A DNA stretch of 64,000 nt, taken from assembly GCF_023635005.1 (NCBI RefSeq), contig NZ_JAMLJM010000007.1, positions 1 through 64,000 on the forward strand, given 5' to 3'. The notes under the pieces are model-generated. The model saw nothing but the letters and a program-made list of their open reading frames with translations. It was not told where the DNA came from and searched no databases. This DNA is from Flavobacterium luminosum. GTDB taxonomy: Bacteria; Bacteroidota; Bacteroidia; Flavobacteriales; Flavobacteriaceae. A program made the position numbers and the translations under genes. Of this stretch, positions 15,565 through 24,934 are shown one piece after another (position 1 is the first letter of the stretch; each line of letters starts with the position of its first letter).

Positions 15565-16881
15565 TTAATATCTGTAATATTCTGGTTTGAATGGACCTTG
15601 AACGTCTACTCCAATATAAGCAGCTTGTTCTTCATTTAATGTTTCCAATTCAACACCTAATTTAGCTAAGTGAAGCGCCGCTACTTTTTCATCTAAATGT
15701 TTCGGTAACATGTACACTTCATTTTTATAGTTCGCAGAATTATTCCATAATTCGATTTGAGCTAAAGTTTGGTTAGTAAATGAATTAGACATTACAAAAG
15801 ATGGGTGACCTGTAGCACAACCTAAGTTTACTAAACGTCCTTCTGCTAAGATGATAATATCTTTTCCGTTCACGTTGTAGATATCAACTTGTGGTTTTAC
15901 TTCAGTTTTAGTAGCACCGTAGTTTTTGTTCAACCAAGCCATATCGATTTCGTTATCGAAGTGACCGATGTTACATACGATAGTTTTGTCTTTCATTGCT
16001 TCAAAATGACGACCTACTACGATGTCTTTGTTTCCTGTAGTCGTGATGATGATATCAGCATTACCAACCACAGTATCTAATTTTTTAACTTCATAACCGT
16101 CCATTGCCGCTTGTAAAGCACAAATTGGGTCAATTTCAGTAACCGTTACGATAGAACCTGCTCCACGGAAAGAAGCTGCAGTACCTTTTCCTACGTCACC
16201 GTAACCACAAACTACTACTCTCTTACCCGCTAACATTACGTCAGTAGCACGACGAATCGCATCTACAGCTGATTCTTTACAACCGTATTTGTTATCGAAT
16301 TTCGATTTAGTAACTGAATCGTTTACGTTGATTGCTGGCATGAATAAAGTTCCGTTTTTCATTCTTTCGTATAAACGGTGAACTCCTGTAGTTGTTTCTT
16401 CAGATAAACCTTTGATGCCAGGGATTAATTCAGGGTAACGATCAAAAACCATATTGGTTAAATCTCCACCATCATCCAAAATCATGTTCAATGGCTTTCT
16501 ATCTTCACCAAAGAATAAAGTTTGCTCGATACACCAATCAAATTCTTCTTCATTAAGACCTTTCCAAGCGTAAACTTGAATTCCGGCAGCAGCAATAGCC
16601 GCAGCAGCTTGATCTTGAGTAGAGAATATGTTACAAGAAGACCAAGTTACCTCAGCTCCTAATGCAATCAAAGTTTCGATTAAAACTGCTGTTTGAATCG
16701 TCATGTGCAAACATCCCGCGATACGGGCTCCTTTTAGGGGTTTGCTTTCGCCATATTCAGCACGAAGTGCCATTAAACCAGGCATTTCAGCCTCAGCTAA
16801 TTCAATTTCTTTTCTTCCCCAAGCTGCAAGGTTGATATCTTTTACCTTGTAAGCTACAAACGGAATGGTTGTTGTACTCAT
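15565..16881 (-). CDS. ahcY: adenosylhomocysteinase (S-adenosylhomocysteine hydrolase)
   Basis: A 438-residue NAD-dependent enzyme that splits S-adenosylhomocysteine into adenosine and homocysteine, removing the product inhibitor of methyltransferases. Length and sequence are typical: [19 protein letters not shown] near the start, [21 protein letters not shown], the NAD-binding GYGDVGKG loop near residue 222, and C-terminal PFKPEYYRY with the conserved Lys-Tyr. It is monocistronic, with its own promoter and terminator. Confidence 0.97.
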   Translation of the reverse strand: MSTTTIPFVAYKVKDINLAAWGRKEIELAEAEMPGLMALRAEYGESKPLKGARIAGCLHMTIQTAVLIETLIALGAEVTWSSCNIFSTQDQAAAAIAAAGIQVYAWKGLNEEEFDWCIEQTLFFGEDRKPLNMILDDGGDLTNMVFDRYPELIPGIKGLSEETTTGVHRLYERMKNGTLFMPAINVNDSVTKSKFDNKYGCKESAVDAIRRATDVMLAGKRVVVCGYGDVGKGTAASFRGAGSIVTVTEIDPICALQAAMDGYEVKKLDTVVGNADIIITTTGNKDIVVGRHFEAMKDKTIVCNIGHFDNEIDMAWLNKNYGATKTEVKPQVDIYNVNGKDIIILAEGRLVNLGCATGHPSFVMSNSFTNQTLAQIELWNNSANYKNEVYMLPKHLDEKVAALHLAKLGVELETLNEEQAAYIGVDVQGPFKPEYYRY

Positions 16882-16925
16882 CTATTTAGTATATTTGTTT
16901 TTATTAATACCCAAAAATTGGACTG

Positions 16926-16956
16926 CAAAATTACACATTAGTTTTAAATTTGACAA
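16926..16956 (-). promoter_or_regulatory. promoter of ahcY
   Basis: On the minus strand, TTG (16956-16954), a 20-base spacer and TAATTTTG (16933-16926) match the Bacteroidota -33/-7 consensus, 44 bases before the start codon. Confidence 0.6.
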
Positions 16957-17031
16957 CGTATAACTAATTTTTAATAGTTGTTTAAACTTTATAACATATT
17001 AATTTTCAGTTGAATGAAATTTTAAACCGTA

Positions 17032-17661
17032 ATGTCTTTCTATAAAAGCGTCAAAATCAACGAAACAACAGAATTATTTCTTTGGAAAATCACCGAAGAC
17101 TATAACGATTTGTATCGAAAAGTAAGTTTAAAAGATGTCTCTCTGGCACGATTGGATGGAATGAAATCGGAGACACATCAAAACGCTTTTCTATCGGTTC
17201 GAATGCTATTGCAACATTGTGGTTATACCGATTTTGATTTGTTTTACGATGAATTTGGCAAGCCTCATTTGCAAGATGGCAAACACATTTCTATTTCTCA
17301 TGCGTTGGGTTTTTCAGCAATAATCCTCAGCAATGAAAATGTGGGTATCGATTTAGAACAAGCCAAAGAAAAGGTGCTTAAAATTGCTTCTCGATTCATG
17401 GATGTTTCTCATTTGGAAAATCTTACAGAAGAAGATCAAATTCACAAAGCCACCGTCATTTGGGGAATAAAAGAAGCCATCTTTAAACTAAAAAACGAAA
17501 AAGGAATCAGTTTTCCGAAACACATCTTTGAAGCTCCATTCGAATTGAAAGACAAAAAATGTACTGCTCAATTGCATTTTAATAATTCTGTGGAAGATTT
17601 CGATATAGCCTTTGATCTAGTGGAAGACTATGTTTTTGTATGTGCCATGAAAAAAAAATAA
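17032..17661 (+). CDS. 4'-phosphopantetheinyl transferase superfamily protein
   Basis: A 209-residue Sfp-type enzyme that attaches 4'-phosphopantetheine from CoA to a carrier-protein Ser. Both signature motifs are present: GIDLEQ near residue 108 (Mg-binding Asp and Glu) and WGIKEAIFK near residue 144. The stop codon overlaps the pcrB start (TAATG). No synthase cluster is adjacent, so it may serve fatty-acid ACP or distant carrier proteins. Confidence 0.85.
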   Translation: MSFYKSVKINETTELFLWKITEDYNDLYRKVSLKDVSLARLDGMKSETHQNAFLSVRMLLQHCGYTDFDLFYDEFGKPHLQDGKHISISHALGFSAIILSNENVGIDLEQAKEKVLKIASRFMDVSHLENLTEEDQIHKATVIWGIKEAIFKLKNEKGISFPKHIFEAPFELKDKKCTAQLHFNNSVEDFDIAFDLVEDYVFVCAMKKK

Positions 17662-18380
17662 TGAAAAATATCTATTCGAATCTCCTCAAGGCAAAAGCCG
17701 AAAACAAAAAACAACTCGCTATTTTGCTAGATCCCGACAAAATAGACTTGAAAAATGCTGCGACTCTGGCTGACAAAATCAACCAAACCCCGGCAACGCA
17801 TCTTTTTGTTGGCGGCAGTATCGTTGCTTCGGACATAATTGACGAATTAATTGTGTTGTTAAAAAAGAAATGCCACTTACCCATCGTTTTATTCCCTGGA
17901 AATCCCTCGCAAATTTCCAAAGAAGCGGATGCCATTTTGTTCTTAACCTTACTTTCCGGAAGAAATCCAGATTATTTAATAGAACACCAAGTGAATGCCG
18001 TGCCCATCTTGAAGAAAACTGAATTAGAGATCATTTCGACCGGTTACATCTTGATTGAAAGCGGGACAAAAACTGCGGTGGAACGAGTAAGTCAAACCAA
18101 TCCTTTAGACCGAAACAACGCAGATTATGTGTTACAAACGGCACAAGCAGGTGAATATCTTGGCAATAAACTGATTTATTTAGAAGCAGGAAGTGGTGCA
18201 CTACAGCCAGTTCCTTTAGAAGTAATAGAAAAAGTTTCAAAAAATACAACGGTACCTATTATCGTCGGTGGCGGAATCCGATCTCATGAAGGCATCTCGC
18301 AAGCCTTCGAAGCTGGAGCGGACCTAGTCGTAATTGGCACTGCTTTCGAAAACGATATTAACTTTTTTTCAAAACTATGA
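17661..18380 (+). CDS. pcrB: geranylgeranylglyceryl/heptaprenylglyceryl phosphate synthase
   Basis: TIM-barrel prenyltransferase of 239 residues that joins a polyprenyl diphosphate to glycerol-1-phosphate. Conserved segments are ILLDPDKIDL near residue 22, FVGGSIV, LFPGNPSQIS, YLEAGSGALQPVP and the phosphate-binding IVGGGIRSHEG near residue 206. The start at 17661 overlaps the previous stop codon by one base; an upstream ATG in the same frame lies inside the previous gene and is less likely. Bacteroidota carry such enzymes although they lack archaeal membranes; the product there is not settled. Confidence 0.9.
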   Translation: MKNIYSNLLKAKAENKKQLAILLDPDKIDLKNAATLADKINQTPATHLFVGGSIVASDIIDELIVLLKKKCHLPIVLFPGNPSQISKEADAILFLTLLSGRNPDYLIEHQVNAVPILKKTELEIISTGYILIESGTKTAVERVSQTNPLDRNNADYVLQTAQAGEYLGNKLIYLEAGSGALQPVPLEVIEKVSKNTTVPIIVGGGIRSHEGISQAFEAGADLVVIGTAFENDINFFSKL

Positions 18381-18994
18381 TAGATTTCTTTTTAAACGCT
18401 TACAAGAATGCTCCGTTATGGCAAATTATACTCGAATTAGTCGCTTTCTTTTTTGGGATAATCAGTGTATGGTACGCTAAAAAAGAAAATATCTTGGTCT
18501 ATCCTACCGGATTAATAGCCACCGTTATTAGCGTCTATTTGTTATGGCAAGCTGGATATTTGGGAGACATGATGATTAACTTATATTTTTCAATCATGAG
18601 TATTTACGGATGGTGGAATTGGTCTAGAAACAAAGACGATGAGAGTCTGGAAATCAGCAGAACCAACACTTCAGAAAAATTTTTCGGAATAGTTTTGTTT
18701 ATCCTCACTGTATTGGTAGTGTTAAGCATTTATAAATACTTTGATTACGAAATTAAAACAGAGAATTATTTTGATATTTTTGCTTCCGGCATTTTCTTTA
18801 CAGGCATGTGGTATATGGCCAAAAAGAAAATTGAAAACTGGACCTTATGGATTATTGGAGATATTATTGTCATTCCATTATATGCCTATAGAGGTCTGGG
18901 AATGTTATCGTTACAATATTTAATTTTTACAATATTAGCCATTTTGGCTTACTTAGAATGGAGAAAGATCTTAGACAGCAAGAAACTTCAATAA
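18377..18994 (+). CDS. pnuC: PnuC-family nicotinamide riboside transporter
   Basis: A 205-residue inner-membrane protein with about seven hydrophobic helices. It carries the family's aromatic signatures (WYAKKENILVYPTGLI, MSIYGWWNW, MWYMAKKKIENWTLWIIGD). PnuC proteins take up nicotinamide riboside or, in some Bacteroidota, thiamine. It overlaps pcrB by four bases (ATGA), and the next gene encodes a NadR-type kinase domain that would phosphorylate nicotinamide riboside. That pairing points to NAD salvage. Confidence 0.9.
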   Translation: MIDFFLNAYKNAPLWQIILELVAFFFGIISVWYAKKENILVYPTGLIATVISVYLLWQAGYLGDMMINLYFSIMSIYGWWNWSRNKDDESLEISRTNTSEKFFGIVLFILTVLVVLSIYKYFDYEIKTENYFDIFASGIFFTGMWYMAKKKIENWTLWIIGDIIVIPLYAYRGLGMLSLQYLIFTILAILAYLEWRKILDSKKLQ

Positions 18995-21081
18995 TTAAAA
19001 TTACACTTTACGGTCCGGAAAGCACCGGAAAAACTACCCTTTGCAGAGAGTTGGCGCAACATTTTAACACCGTTTGCGTGGAAGAATATGCACGAGAATA
19101 TCTTGAGGAAAAATTAGAACAATACAACACTATTTGCGAGGAATCGGATCTACTCCCAATAGCCATAGGACAAACCCAATTGGAAAACGAAGCCTTGAAA
19201 AAGGCCAACCGATTCCTATTTTGCGACACGAATGCTTTAGTTACAAAAGTATTTTCAGACATTTACTATCATCATTGTTCGGCCGAATTAGAAGAAGCAG
19301 CTCGTTTACACGAATACGATTTGTTTTTTTTAACCGATATTGATGTTCCTTGGCAAAATGACGGATTACGCGATAGTCAGGAGTACAGAGATCGTTCTTT
19401 TACGATTTTTGAAGAGGCTTTAATCGAATATAATAAACCCTATATTAAAATTTCGGGCAACGAGCAAGAACGTCTCGAAAAAGCCATCGAAATTGTTACC
19501 GATTTAGAAAAAGCAAAAAAAGCAGGTTTAACCAGCCACGACTTTGTAGCGCTTTACCATCAACAAAAAAACATTGATTATATTGTCAATCAAATTCAAA
19601 ATATAAAAACAGGAATTCCTAAAATAACCTTAGAAAAACCCGCTGCTATCAACGATGGCATTATTCAATTTTCGGAAGACGACTTTGAAAACTACTCTTC
19701 GCTTTTTGACAAACAAATTGGTCACTATACAGTAGAAAAATTTGTCCCAGCATCGGGTGCGGCGAGCAGAATGTTTAAATTCCTTTCGGATTTTCTACAT
19801 GAATTCCTTCCAGAAAAAGAAACCATCAACGGCTATGTGAATCGCACGAAAAACAATCAATTGAATACATTTCTTGTAGCCATAGACAAATTTCCTTTCT
19901 TTCATGAAGTCAATAATTATTTAAAAAACAAATACCCCAATTTTCAGTCGTTCTCAAGAGATCGAAAAAACTTTCTTTTTATCGAAACTTTGCTAAACGA
20001 TGGTTTTTTTGATTATCTGAACAAACCTAAAGCGGTACTGCCTTTTCATAAGTACGAAGAACAAATTATTACGCCCATAGAAGAACACTTGAAAGAAGTG
20101 GTAGCTTATGCCACCAATGGCTCAAAAGCAACCATCCATTTTACGATATCTGAAGAACACGAATCAGGATTCAATGAAATTATCAACAGAGTAAAAGGGA
20201 TTTTCGAAAATGAATTTGAAAAAACAATCAATTACAGTTATTCTTTCCAAAATCCTATAACCGATTCCATTGCGTTAGACAATCAATTAGCGACGCTAAA
20301 GGATGAACACAATCGTTTAGTTTTTAGACCTGGAGGTCACGGCGCTTTGCTACACAACTTGAATGAAAGAGACTCGGATATTATTTTCGTGAAAAACATT
20401 GACAATGTGAGTCATAACAATACTCTTTCGATTGCCAAATATAAAAAAGCATTAGGAGGACTTTTAATTGAAAAGCAACAGCAAATTTTCGACTATCTTA
20501 ATCTTTTGGAAGATTCAGAAATAAGCAATGACTCAATCAACAAAATAGCACGTTTTGTCGAAACAGAGTTATTTATCACATTACCGGATACTTTCGAAGA
20601 ACTTAAAAACGAAAAAAAGATTCAACTCTTACAATCTATTTTAAACCGACCTATTCGAGTTTGTGGAATGGTAAAAAATGAACAAGAACCGGGTGGTGGT
20701 CCATTTTGGGTAAAAGAGAAAAACGGAGGTAAATCGTTACAAATCGTTGAATCTGCCCAAATAGATGTAGACAATCCGTCACAAATAAAACTTTTTAATA
20801 GTGCTACCCATTTTAATCCAGTAGATTTAGTTTGTGGTACTAAAAACTACCGTGGTGAAAAGTTTAATTTACTAGAATATACAGATCCAGAAACCGGTTT
20901 TGTAGTCGAGAAAAGTAAAAACGGAAAAACATACAAAGCTTATGAATTACCAGGGCTTTGGAATGGTAGTATGGCCAATTGGATCACACTTTTTGTAGAA
21001 GTGCCCATAGAAACCTTTAATCCGGTAAAAACCGTGAATGACTTATTAAAACCAACCCATCAACCGACACCTCGTGGATAA
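18958..21081 (+). CDS. NadR-like nucleoside kinase fused to DUF4301
   Basis: A 707-residue protein of two parts. Residues 1-190 are a P-loop kinase (YGPESTGKTTLCRELA near residue 20; FFLTDIDVPWQNDGLRD) like the ribosylnicotinamide kinase domain of NadR. Residues about 200-707 are a DUF4301 domain (PASGAASRMFKFL, FRPGGHGALLHNL, EPGGGPFWVKEK, THFNPVDLVCG, ELPGLWNGSMANW). Its start lies 37 bases inside pnuC. The kinase part fits NAD salvage with PnuC; the role of DUF4301, which looks like a nucleotide-sugar-type transferase, is unknown. The two domains are more often separate genes, so this is a fusion; there is no sign of a frameshift. Confidence 0.82.
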   Translation: MEKDLRQQETSIIKITLYGPESTGKTTLCRELAQHFNTVCVEEYAREYLEEKLEQYNTICEESDLLPIAIGQTQLENEALKKANRFLFCDTNALVTKVFSDIYYHHCSAELEEAARLHEYDLFFLTDIDVPWQNDGLRDSQEYRDRSFTIFEEALIEYNKPYIKISGNEQERLEKAIEIVTDLEKAKKAGLTSHDFVALYHQQKNIDYIVNQIQNIKTGIPKITLEKPAAINDGIIQFSEDDFENYSSLFDKQIGHYTVEKFVPASGAASRMFKFLSDFLHEFLPEKETINGYVNRTKNNQLNTFLVAIDKFPFFHEVNNYLKNKYPNFQSFSRDRKNFLFIETLLNDGFFDYLNKPKAVLPFHKYEEQIITPIEEHLKEVVAYATNGSKATIHFTISEEHESGFNEIINRVKGIFENEFEKTINYSYSFQNPITDSIALDNQLATLKDEHNRLVFRPGGHGALLHNLNERDSDIIFVKNIDNVSHNNTLSIAKYKKALGGLLIEKQQQIFDYLNLLEDSEISNDSINKIARFVETELFITLPDTFEELKNEKKIQLLQSILNRPIRVCGMVKNEQEPGGGPFWVKEKNGGKSLQIVESAQIDVDNPSQIKLFNSATHFNPVDLVCGTKNYRGEKFNLLEYTDPETGFVVEKSKNGKTYKAYELPGLWNGSMANWITLFVEVPIETFNPVKTVNDLLKPTHQPTPRG

Positions 21082-21475
21082 AGCAATTCTTTTATCGGAG
21101 TTACAGTACAAAGCGGTTCGGAGCAGTGGAGCCGGAGGACAAAATGTGAATAAAGTTTCCAGTAAAGTACTTTTGTCTTTTTCTGTAGAAGATTCCATTG
21201 GTTTAAATAACGACGAAAAAGAACAAATCAAACAAAAACTAGCCAACAGATTGACCGTAGATTTTGTTTTAAACCTTAGTTGTGACGAAGAACGAAGTCA
21301 ATTTAAAAACAAAACCATTGTAACCAAGCGCTTTTTTGAAATTTTGGAAAAATCGTTACTGAAACAAAAGCCACGAAAAGCTACTAAAATTCCAAAAGGA
21401 GCCGTCGAAAAGCGATTAAGTCGAAAGAAATCAAAAGCGGAAATTAAAAAATCGAGAAGAAGACCTGATTTTTAA
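21074..21475 (+). CDS. arfB: ArfB-type peptidyl-tRNA hydrolase (ribosome rescue)
   Basis: A 133-residue release-factor-like protein with the catalytic GGQ motif in SSGAGGQNVNKVSSK (near residue 20) and the basic C-terminal tail (KKSKAEIKKSRRRPDF) that fits the empty mRNA channel of stalled ribosomes. It lacks the stop-codon recognition domains of true release factors. Translation starts at GTG, eight bases before the end of the upstream fusion gene, so it is probably coupled to it. Confidence 0.92.
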   Translation: MDKAILLSELQYKAVRSSGAGGQNVNKVSSKVLLSFSVEDSIGLNNDEKEQIKQKLANRLTVDFVLNLSCDEERSQFKNKTIVTKRFFEILEKSLLKQKPRKATKIPKGAVEKRLSRKKSKAEIKKSRRRPDF

Positions 21476-21543
21476 TGATTCTCGATACTTTTTTTGCTTC
21501 ATTTCATTGCGCAAAAACACTCGAATTGAACCCAACGAATTAA

Positions 21544-22305
21544 TTAATTCTTTTTGAATTGACTCAGCGCTTTGCGAGTAAAGTCACTTAAGACCAATTT
21601 CCCTGATATTGCAGCACGTTCGTACAACAATTCATCCCAATGATCGGTTCCTTCCCACAAAACCTTTTTCATTTCAGTCAAGGCTTCTGGATTATAATTG
21701 GCTAATTGCAAAGCAAATTCAAGTAAGGCCGCATCCATTTCTCTTTCGTTGGCAAACAATTGCGCGTATAATTTATGCTCAAAAGCCCATTGTGCAGTTT
21801 TCCATTCTGTAGGATTCAAAGTCATTTCTGCCATAGCGGATTTACCGATTTTTCTAGAAACAGCAGGTTCTATAACAAAAGGACCAATTCCTATAGCAAT
21901 TTCAGAAAGTTTTATCGATGCTGCTTCGGTAGCAAATGTATAATCGCAAGCCGAAGCCAATCCTACGCCACCTCCTACAGCTTTCCCGTGAATGCGACCT
22001 ACAATGATCTTTTTGCAAGAACGCATAGCATTAATCACATTGGCAAATCCACTGAAAAAGATTTTACCATCCTCTAAATTCGAAATAGACAATAACTCAT
22101 CAAACGAAGCACCGGCGCAAAAAGCACCTGTTCCAGCACTTTGCAACACAATAACCGTAACGTCGTCATTAGCATCTAAAGCATTCAACTCTTCCGTTAA
22201 AGCCTTTAATTGATGACTTGGAAAAGAATTACTAGCTGGATGCGAAAAAGTAATCGTGGCTATTTTGTTTTCTATAGTAGTGGTGATGGTTCCGTTTGTT
22301 GACAT
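21544..22305 (-). CDS. enoyl-CoA hydratase/isomerase family protein
   Basis: Crotonase-fold enzyme of 253 residues from the ATG at 22305, which starts the conserved N-terminus; a longer frame adds 19 unlikely residues. The oxyanion-hole segments are AFCAGASFDELL near residue 62 and GKAVGGGVGLASACDYTFA near residue 105. Members hydrate or isomerise acyl-CoA intermediates in fatty-acid or aromatic breakdown. It is monocistronic and follows the hemD terminator. The exact substrate is unknown. Confidence 0.88.
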   Translation of the reverse strand: MSTNGTITTTIENKIATITFSHPASNSFPSHQLKALTEELNALDANDDVTVIVLQSAGTGAFCAGASFDELLSISNLEDGKIFFSGFANVINAMRSCKKIIVGRIHGKAVGGGVGLASACDYTFATEAASIKLSEIAIGIGPFVIEPAVSRKIGKSAMAEMTLNPTEWKTAQWAFEHKLYAQLFANEREMDAALLEFALQLANYNPEALTEMKKVLWEGTDHWDELLYERAAISGKLVLSDFTRKALSQFKKN

Positions 22306-22343
22306 ACTGTTACATTTTGAATTCAAACTTAAATAAAATGCAT

Positions 22344-22366
22344 AAAAAAACCCGATTGTCATCGGG
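22344..22366 (-). terminator. terminator after hemD
   Basis: Minus-strand stem CCCGAT/ATCGGG (22366-22361 with 22356-22351) followed by seven T residues on the minus strand. Confidence 0.8.
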
Positions 22367-22373
22367 AATTTTG

Positions 22374-23132
22374 TTATTTACCTTTATTAACTTCGGCTAC
22401 ATATTTTTCAAGAGCCATAGTCATAGAAGGTGCTTCTGGCGTTGGAGCCATAATATCTATGCGCAAGCCGTGTTCTAAAGCTTCTTTTTGTGTAGTGCTT
22501 CCAAAAACTGCTATACGTGTTTCGTTTTGTTTAAAATCAGGAAAATTTTTAAATAACGATTTAATCCCTGTTGGACTGAAAAAAGCCAACACATCGTAAT
22601 AAACATCCTTTAAATCAGACAAATCACTCATTACCGTTCTGTAGAATGTTCCAGGAGTCCAATCTAATTTAAGGTTATTTAAAGTCTGAGGAATATCTGC
22701 GTTTAATTGATCCGAAGACGGCAACAAGAATTTTTCGTCTTTATATTTTTTAAAAAGCGGCGACATGTCTGCAAAATCTTTCTGACCCACATAAATCTTT
22801 CGCTTTCTGTAAACAACGTACTTTTGTAAATAGTAAGCAATCGCCTCACTTTGACAAAAATAGCGTAAATCTTCAGGAACTTTGTAGCGCATTTCTTCGG
22901 CAACCCTAAAAAAGTGGTCTACCGAGTTTTTGCTAGTTAAAATAATCGCAGTAAAATTGTTCAAATCAATTTTTTGAGCGCGAACCTCTTTTGCCGGAAC
23001 TCCTTCTACATGAATAAAAGGTCTAAAGTCTACTTTTATCTTATGCTTATTCTGTAAATCAAAATAAGGAGAATTTTCAACTTTTGGTTCAGGTTGCGAT
23101 ACTAAAATCGTTTTCACTTTCATATTAGACAT
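22374..23132 (-). CDS. hemD: uroporphyrinogen-III synthase
   Basis: A 252-residue two-domain protein of the HemD family, which closes hydroxymethylbilane into uroporphyrinogen III for haem and corrin synthesis. Characteristic stretches are TAIILTSKNSVDHFF near residue 65, a central FLLPSSDQLNADIPQTL and C-terminal VLAFFSPTGIKSLF and AVFGSTTQKEALEHGL. HemD sequences diverge strongly, but this Bacteroidota type is recognisable. It follows the DUF4271 gene by 11 bases and is probably cotranscribed with it. Confidence 0.88.
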   Translation of the reverse strand: MSNMKVKTILVSQPEPKVENSPYFDLQNKHKIKVDFRPFIHVEGVPAKEVRAQKIDLNNFTAIILTSKNSVDHFFRVAEEMRYKVPEDLRYFCQSEAIAYYLQKYVVYRKRKIYVGQKDFADMSPLFKKYKDEKFLLPSSDQLNADIPQTLNNLKLDWTPGTFYRTVMSDLSDLKDVYYDVLAFFSPTGIKSLFKNFPDFKQNETRIAVFGSTTQKEALEHGLRIDIMAPTPEAPSMTMALEKYVAEVNKGK

Positions 23133-23143
23133 CTCAAAATCTA

Positions 23144-23809
23144 TTATCGGTTTGTAATTGCATAATACATGAAATAGTAAGGTGCAATTTCAAGAGCGCA
23201 AATATACAAAATAAAATAAAAGATTTTGCCGGAAAGTAAATTTTGATAATTTCTTAATGAAACAAGGTATGTTAGTATATTAATTATCAATAAGATAATC
23301 AAAACAGCGATAATCATGTAAGAATTCATCAAATTGGTGTAATAAAACACTAAGTTCACCGGAAGCAAGACTAACCCAATATAGGTTCTATAACTTACTT
23401 TAAACAAATTGAACTGTTCAATAAAACTTTCAATATTGAATGAAGTCGCTATAATTTTTTCGATTAGAAACTTGGATAGAATAAAAAAACTGAGCGAAGT
23501 AAAAATCTGAACAAAACTGATCCAGTTTGTTTTAGTGGTATATCCAAAATAACTTAACACCAGCTGAATAAAAAACGAAAACGATACTAGCTGTACAAAA
23601 AACAACAAAATGGTAAACCAACTCATTAAGTTACTGGGATCTTTATAAACTTTAAGGTATTTATCACTAATAAGGAGATTTGTAAAATCACTGAAACGGT
23701 TTTCGAAAACTGCTTTAGCAACCACCACTACCGCAATGGTAACAATGAGGACTATTGTTATCCAATCTTTATTTTCGACAATTCGCGGAATCAATTCGTA
23801 GTTTTTCAT
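23144..23809 (-). CDS. DUF4271 membrane protein
   Basis: A 221-residue integral membrane protein with about six helices and the DUF4271 pattern (an N-terminal helix, a short RFSDF segment, then VQIFTSLSFFILSKFLI). The family is restricted to Bacteroidota and is usually found directly before hemD, as here. Its function is unknown. A -7 element lies four bases before the ATG, so the transcript may be leaderless. Confidence 0.78.
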   Translation of the reverse strand: MKNYELIPRIVENKDWITIVLIVTIAVVVVAKAVFENRFSDFTNLLISDKYLKVYKDPSNLMSWFTILLFFVQLVSFSFFIQLVLSYFGYTTKTNWISFVQIFTSLSFFILSKFLIEKIIATSFNIESFIEQFNLFKVSYRTYIGLVLLPVNLVFYYTNLMNSYMIIAVLIILLIINILTYLVSLRNYQNLLSGKIFYFILYICALEIAPYYFMYYAITNR

Positions 23810-23813
23810 AGGA

Positions 23814-23821
23814 CAAAATTA
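23814..23821 (-). promoter_or_regulatory. -7 promoter element of DUF4271-hemD, probably leaderless
   Basis: Reads TAATTTTG on the minus strand and ends four bases before the start codon. Confidence 0.5.
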
Positions 23822-23876
23822 CAATTTTTCCGCAAAATAAATCAGGCTATTTTTTGTAGTAAGAATCTCTAAAAAA

Positions 23877-24119
23877 TTGAGTTCTAATCTTAAATCCGAT
23901 TTATTTATAACCGATTTAGAAAACAACAATCGCTGTCATTTTATGGATTTGGAATTAAAATACAAAGCGACCGACAAAATGAATTTCTTTCTTTTAGGGA
24001 ACAACCTATTAAACGAAAAGTATTATCAACAAAAATCCAACACCGATTATTCTGCTTATATTTCTCAAACCAATGTAACACCGCGTTATTTTTTACTGAC
24101 AATGGAATACAATTTTTAA
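23877..24119 (+). pseudogene. remnant of a TonB-dependent receptor C-terminus
   Basis: The frame encodes about 80 residues that match only the last strands of a TonB-receptor barrel: FMDLELKYKATDKMNFFL, then GNNLLNEKYYQQ and the aromatic end FLLTMEYNF. There is no signal peptide, plug or promoter, and the frame is closed by a stop 36 bases upstream. The DNA just before it is non-coding up to the DUF4271 promoter. It is best read as the leftover 3' end of a deleted receptor gene. Confidence 0.75.
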
Positions 24120-24170
24120 ATCGGATCGCTTAATTATAAATTATTTAAGAGACACATTGTCTAAAAAGTT

Positions 24171-24178
24171 TATTTTTG
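24171..24178 (+). promoter_or_regulatory. -7 promoter element upstream of the glycosyltransferase-2 gene
   Basis: TATTTTTG, an exact TAnnTTTG match, 17 bases before the ATG at 24196. Confidence 0.5.
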
Positions 24179-24195
24179 CATCAGATTTTAATACT

Positions 24196-24921
24196 ATGCA
24201 AGACGGAATTGTCATAATACCCACTTATAATGAAATTGAAAATATCGAAGCCATCATTCGCGCCGTATTTTCATTACCTAAAAAATTTGATGTTCTTATC
24301 GTGGATGACAATTCGCCCGACGGCACCGCAGACAAAGTAATTGAACTTCAAAAAGAATTTCCAGACGCTTTACATTTAGAAAAAAGACAAGGAAAAGCAG
24401 GATTAGGAACCGCATACGTACATGGTTTCAAATGGGCTATACAACACCATTATGAGTATATCTTTGAAATGGATGCCGATTTTTCACATAATCCAAACGA
24501 TTTAGAGAAACTATATAACGCTTGTAAAAACGAAGGAGCCGGCATGGCCATTGGTTCAAGATACAAAACAGGAGTCAATGTAGTCAACTGGCCTTTAAAC
24601 AGAGTGCTGCTTTCGTATTTTGCTTCGGTTTATGTACGCTTAATCACCGGAATGGAAATCCACGATGCTACCGCAGGATTCATTTGTTATCAGAGACAAG
24701 TTTTAGAAAAAATCAACCTTGACAGACTTAAATTCACCGGGTATGCCTTTCAGATAGAAATGAAATACCGAACGTTTGTCAATCATTTTAAAATCATCGA
24801 AGTACCAATCATCTTTACCGACCGAACCAAAGGCGAATCAAAAATGAGTGGTGCTATTATTCGCGAAGCCATTTTAGGTGTTATCATGCTTCGCATTCGA
24901 AAAATGTTTAACCGACTTTAA
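24196..24921 (+). CDS. polyprenol monophosphomannose synthase-like glycosyltransferase (GT2)
   Basis: A 241-residue GT-A enzyme from the ATG at 24196, just before the conserved IVIIPTYNE strand; a TTG 39 bases upstream lies in the promoter. Catalytic motifs are VDDNSPDGTAD near residue 34, the metal-binding MDADFSHNP near residue 90 and a TDRTKGESKMS segment near residue 212. The family makes dolichol- or polyprenol-phosphate mannose and similar lipid-linked sugars at the inner membrane. It probably starts an operon with the dihydroorotase and DUF4296 genes. The sugar is not certain. Confidence 0.88.
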   Translation: MQDGIVIIPTYNEIENIEAIIRAVFSLPKKFDVLIVDDNSPDGTADKVIELQKEFPDALHLEKRQGKAGLGTAYVHGFKWAIQHHYEYIFEMDADFSHNPNDLEKLYNACKNEGAGMAIGSRYKTGVNVVNWPLNRVLLSYFASVYVRLITGMEIHDATAGFICYQRQVLEKINLDRLKFTGYAFQIEMKYRTFVNHFKIIEVPIIFTDRTKGESKMSGAIIREAILGVIMLRIRKMFNRL

Positions 24922-24934
24922 AACACACAACACT

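Noticed and set aside
18958..21081. Frameshift joining two genes
   Set aside because: The kinase and DUF4301 domains are in one uninterrupted frame with normal codon use at the junction and no repeated base run that would suggest an error.
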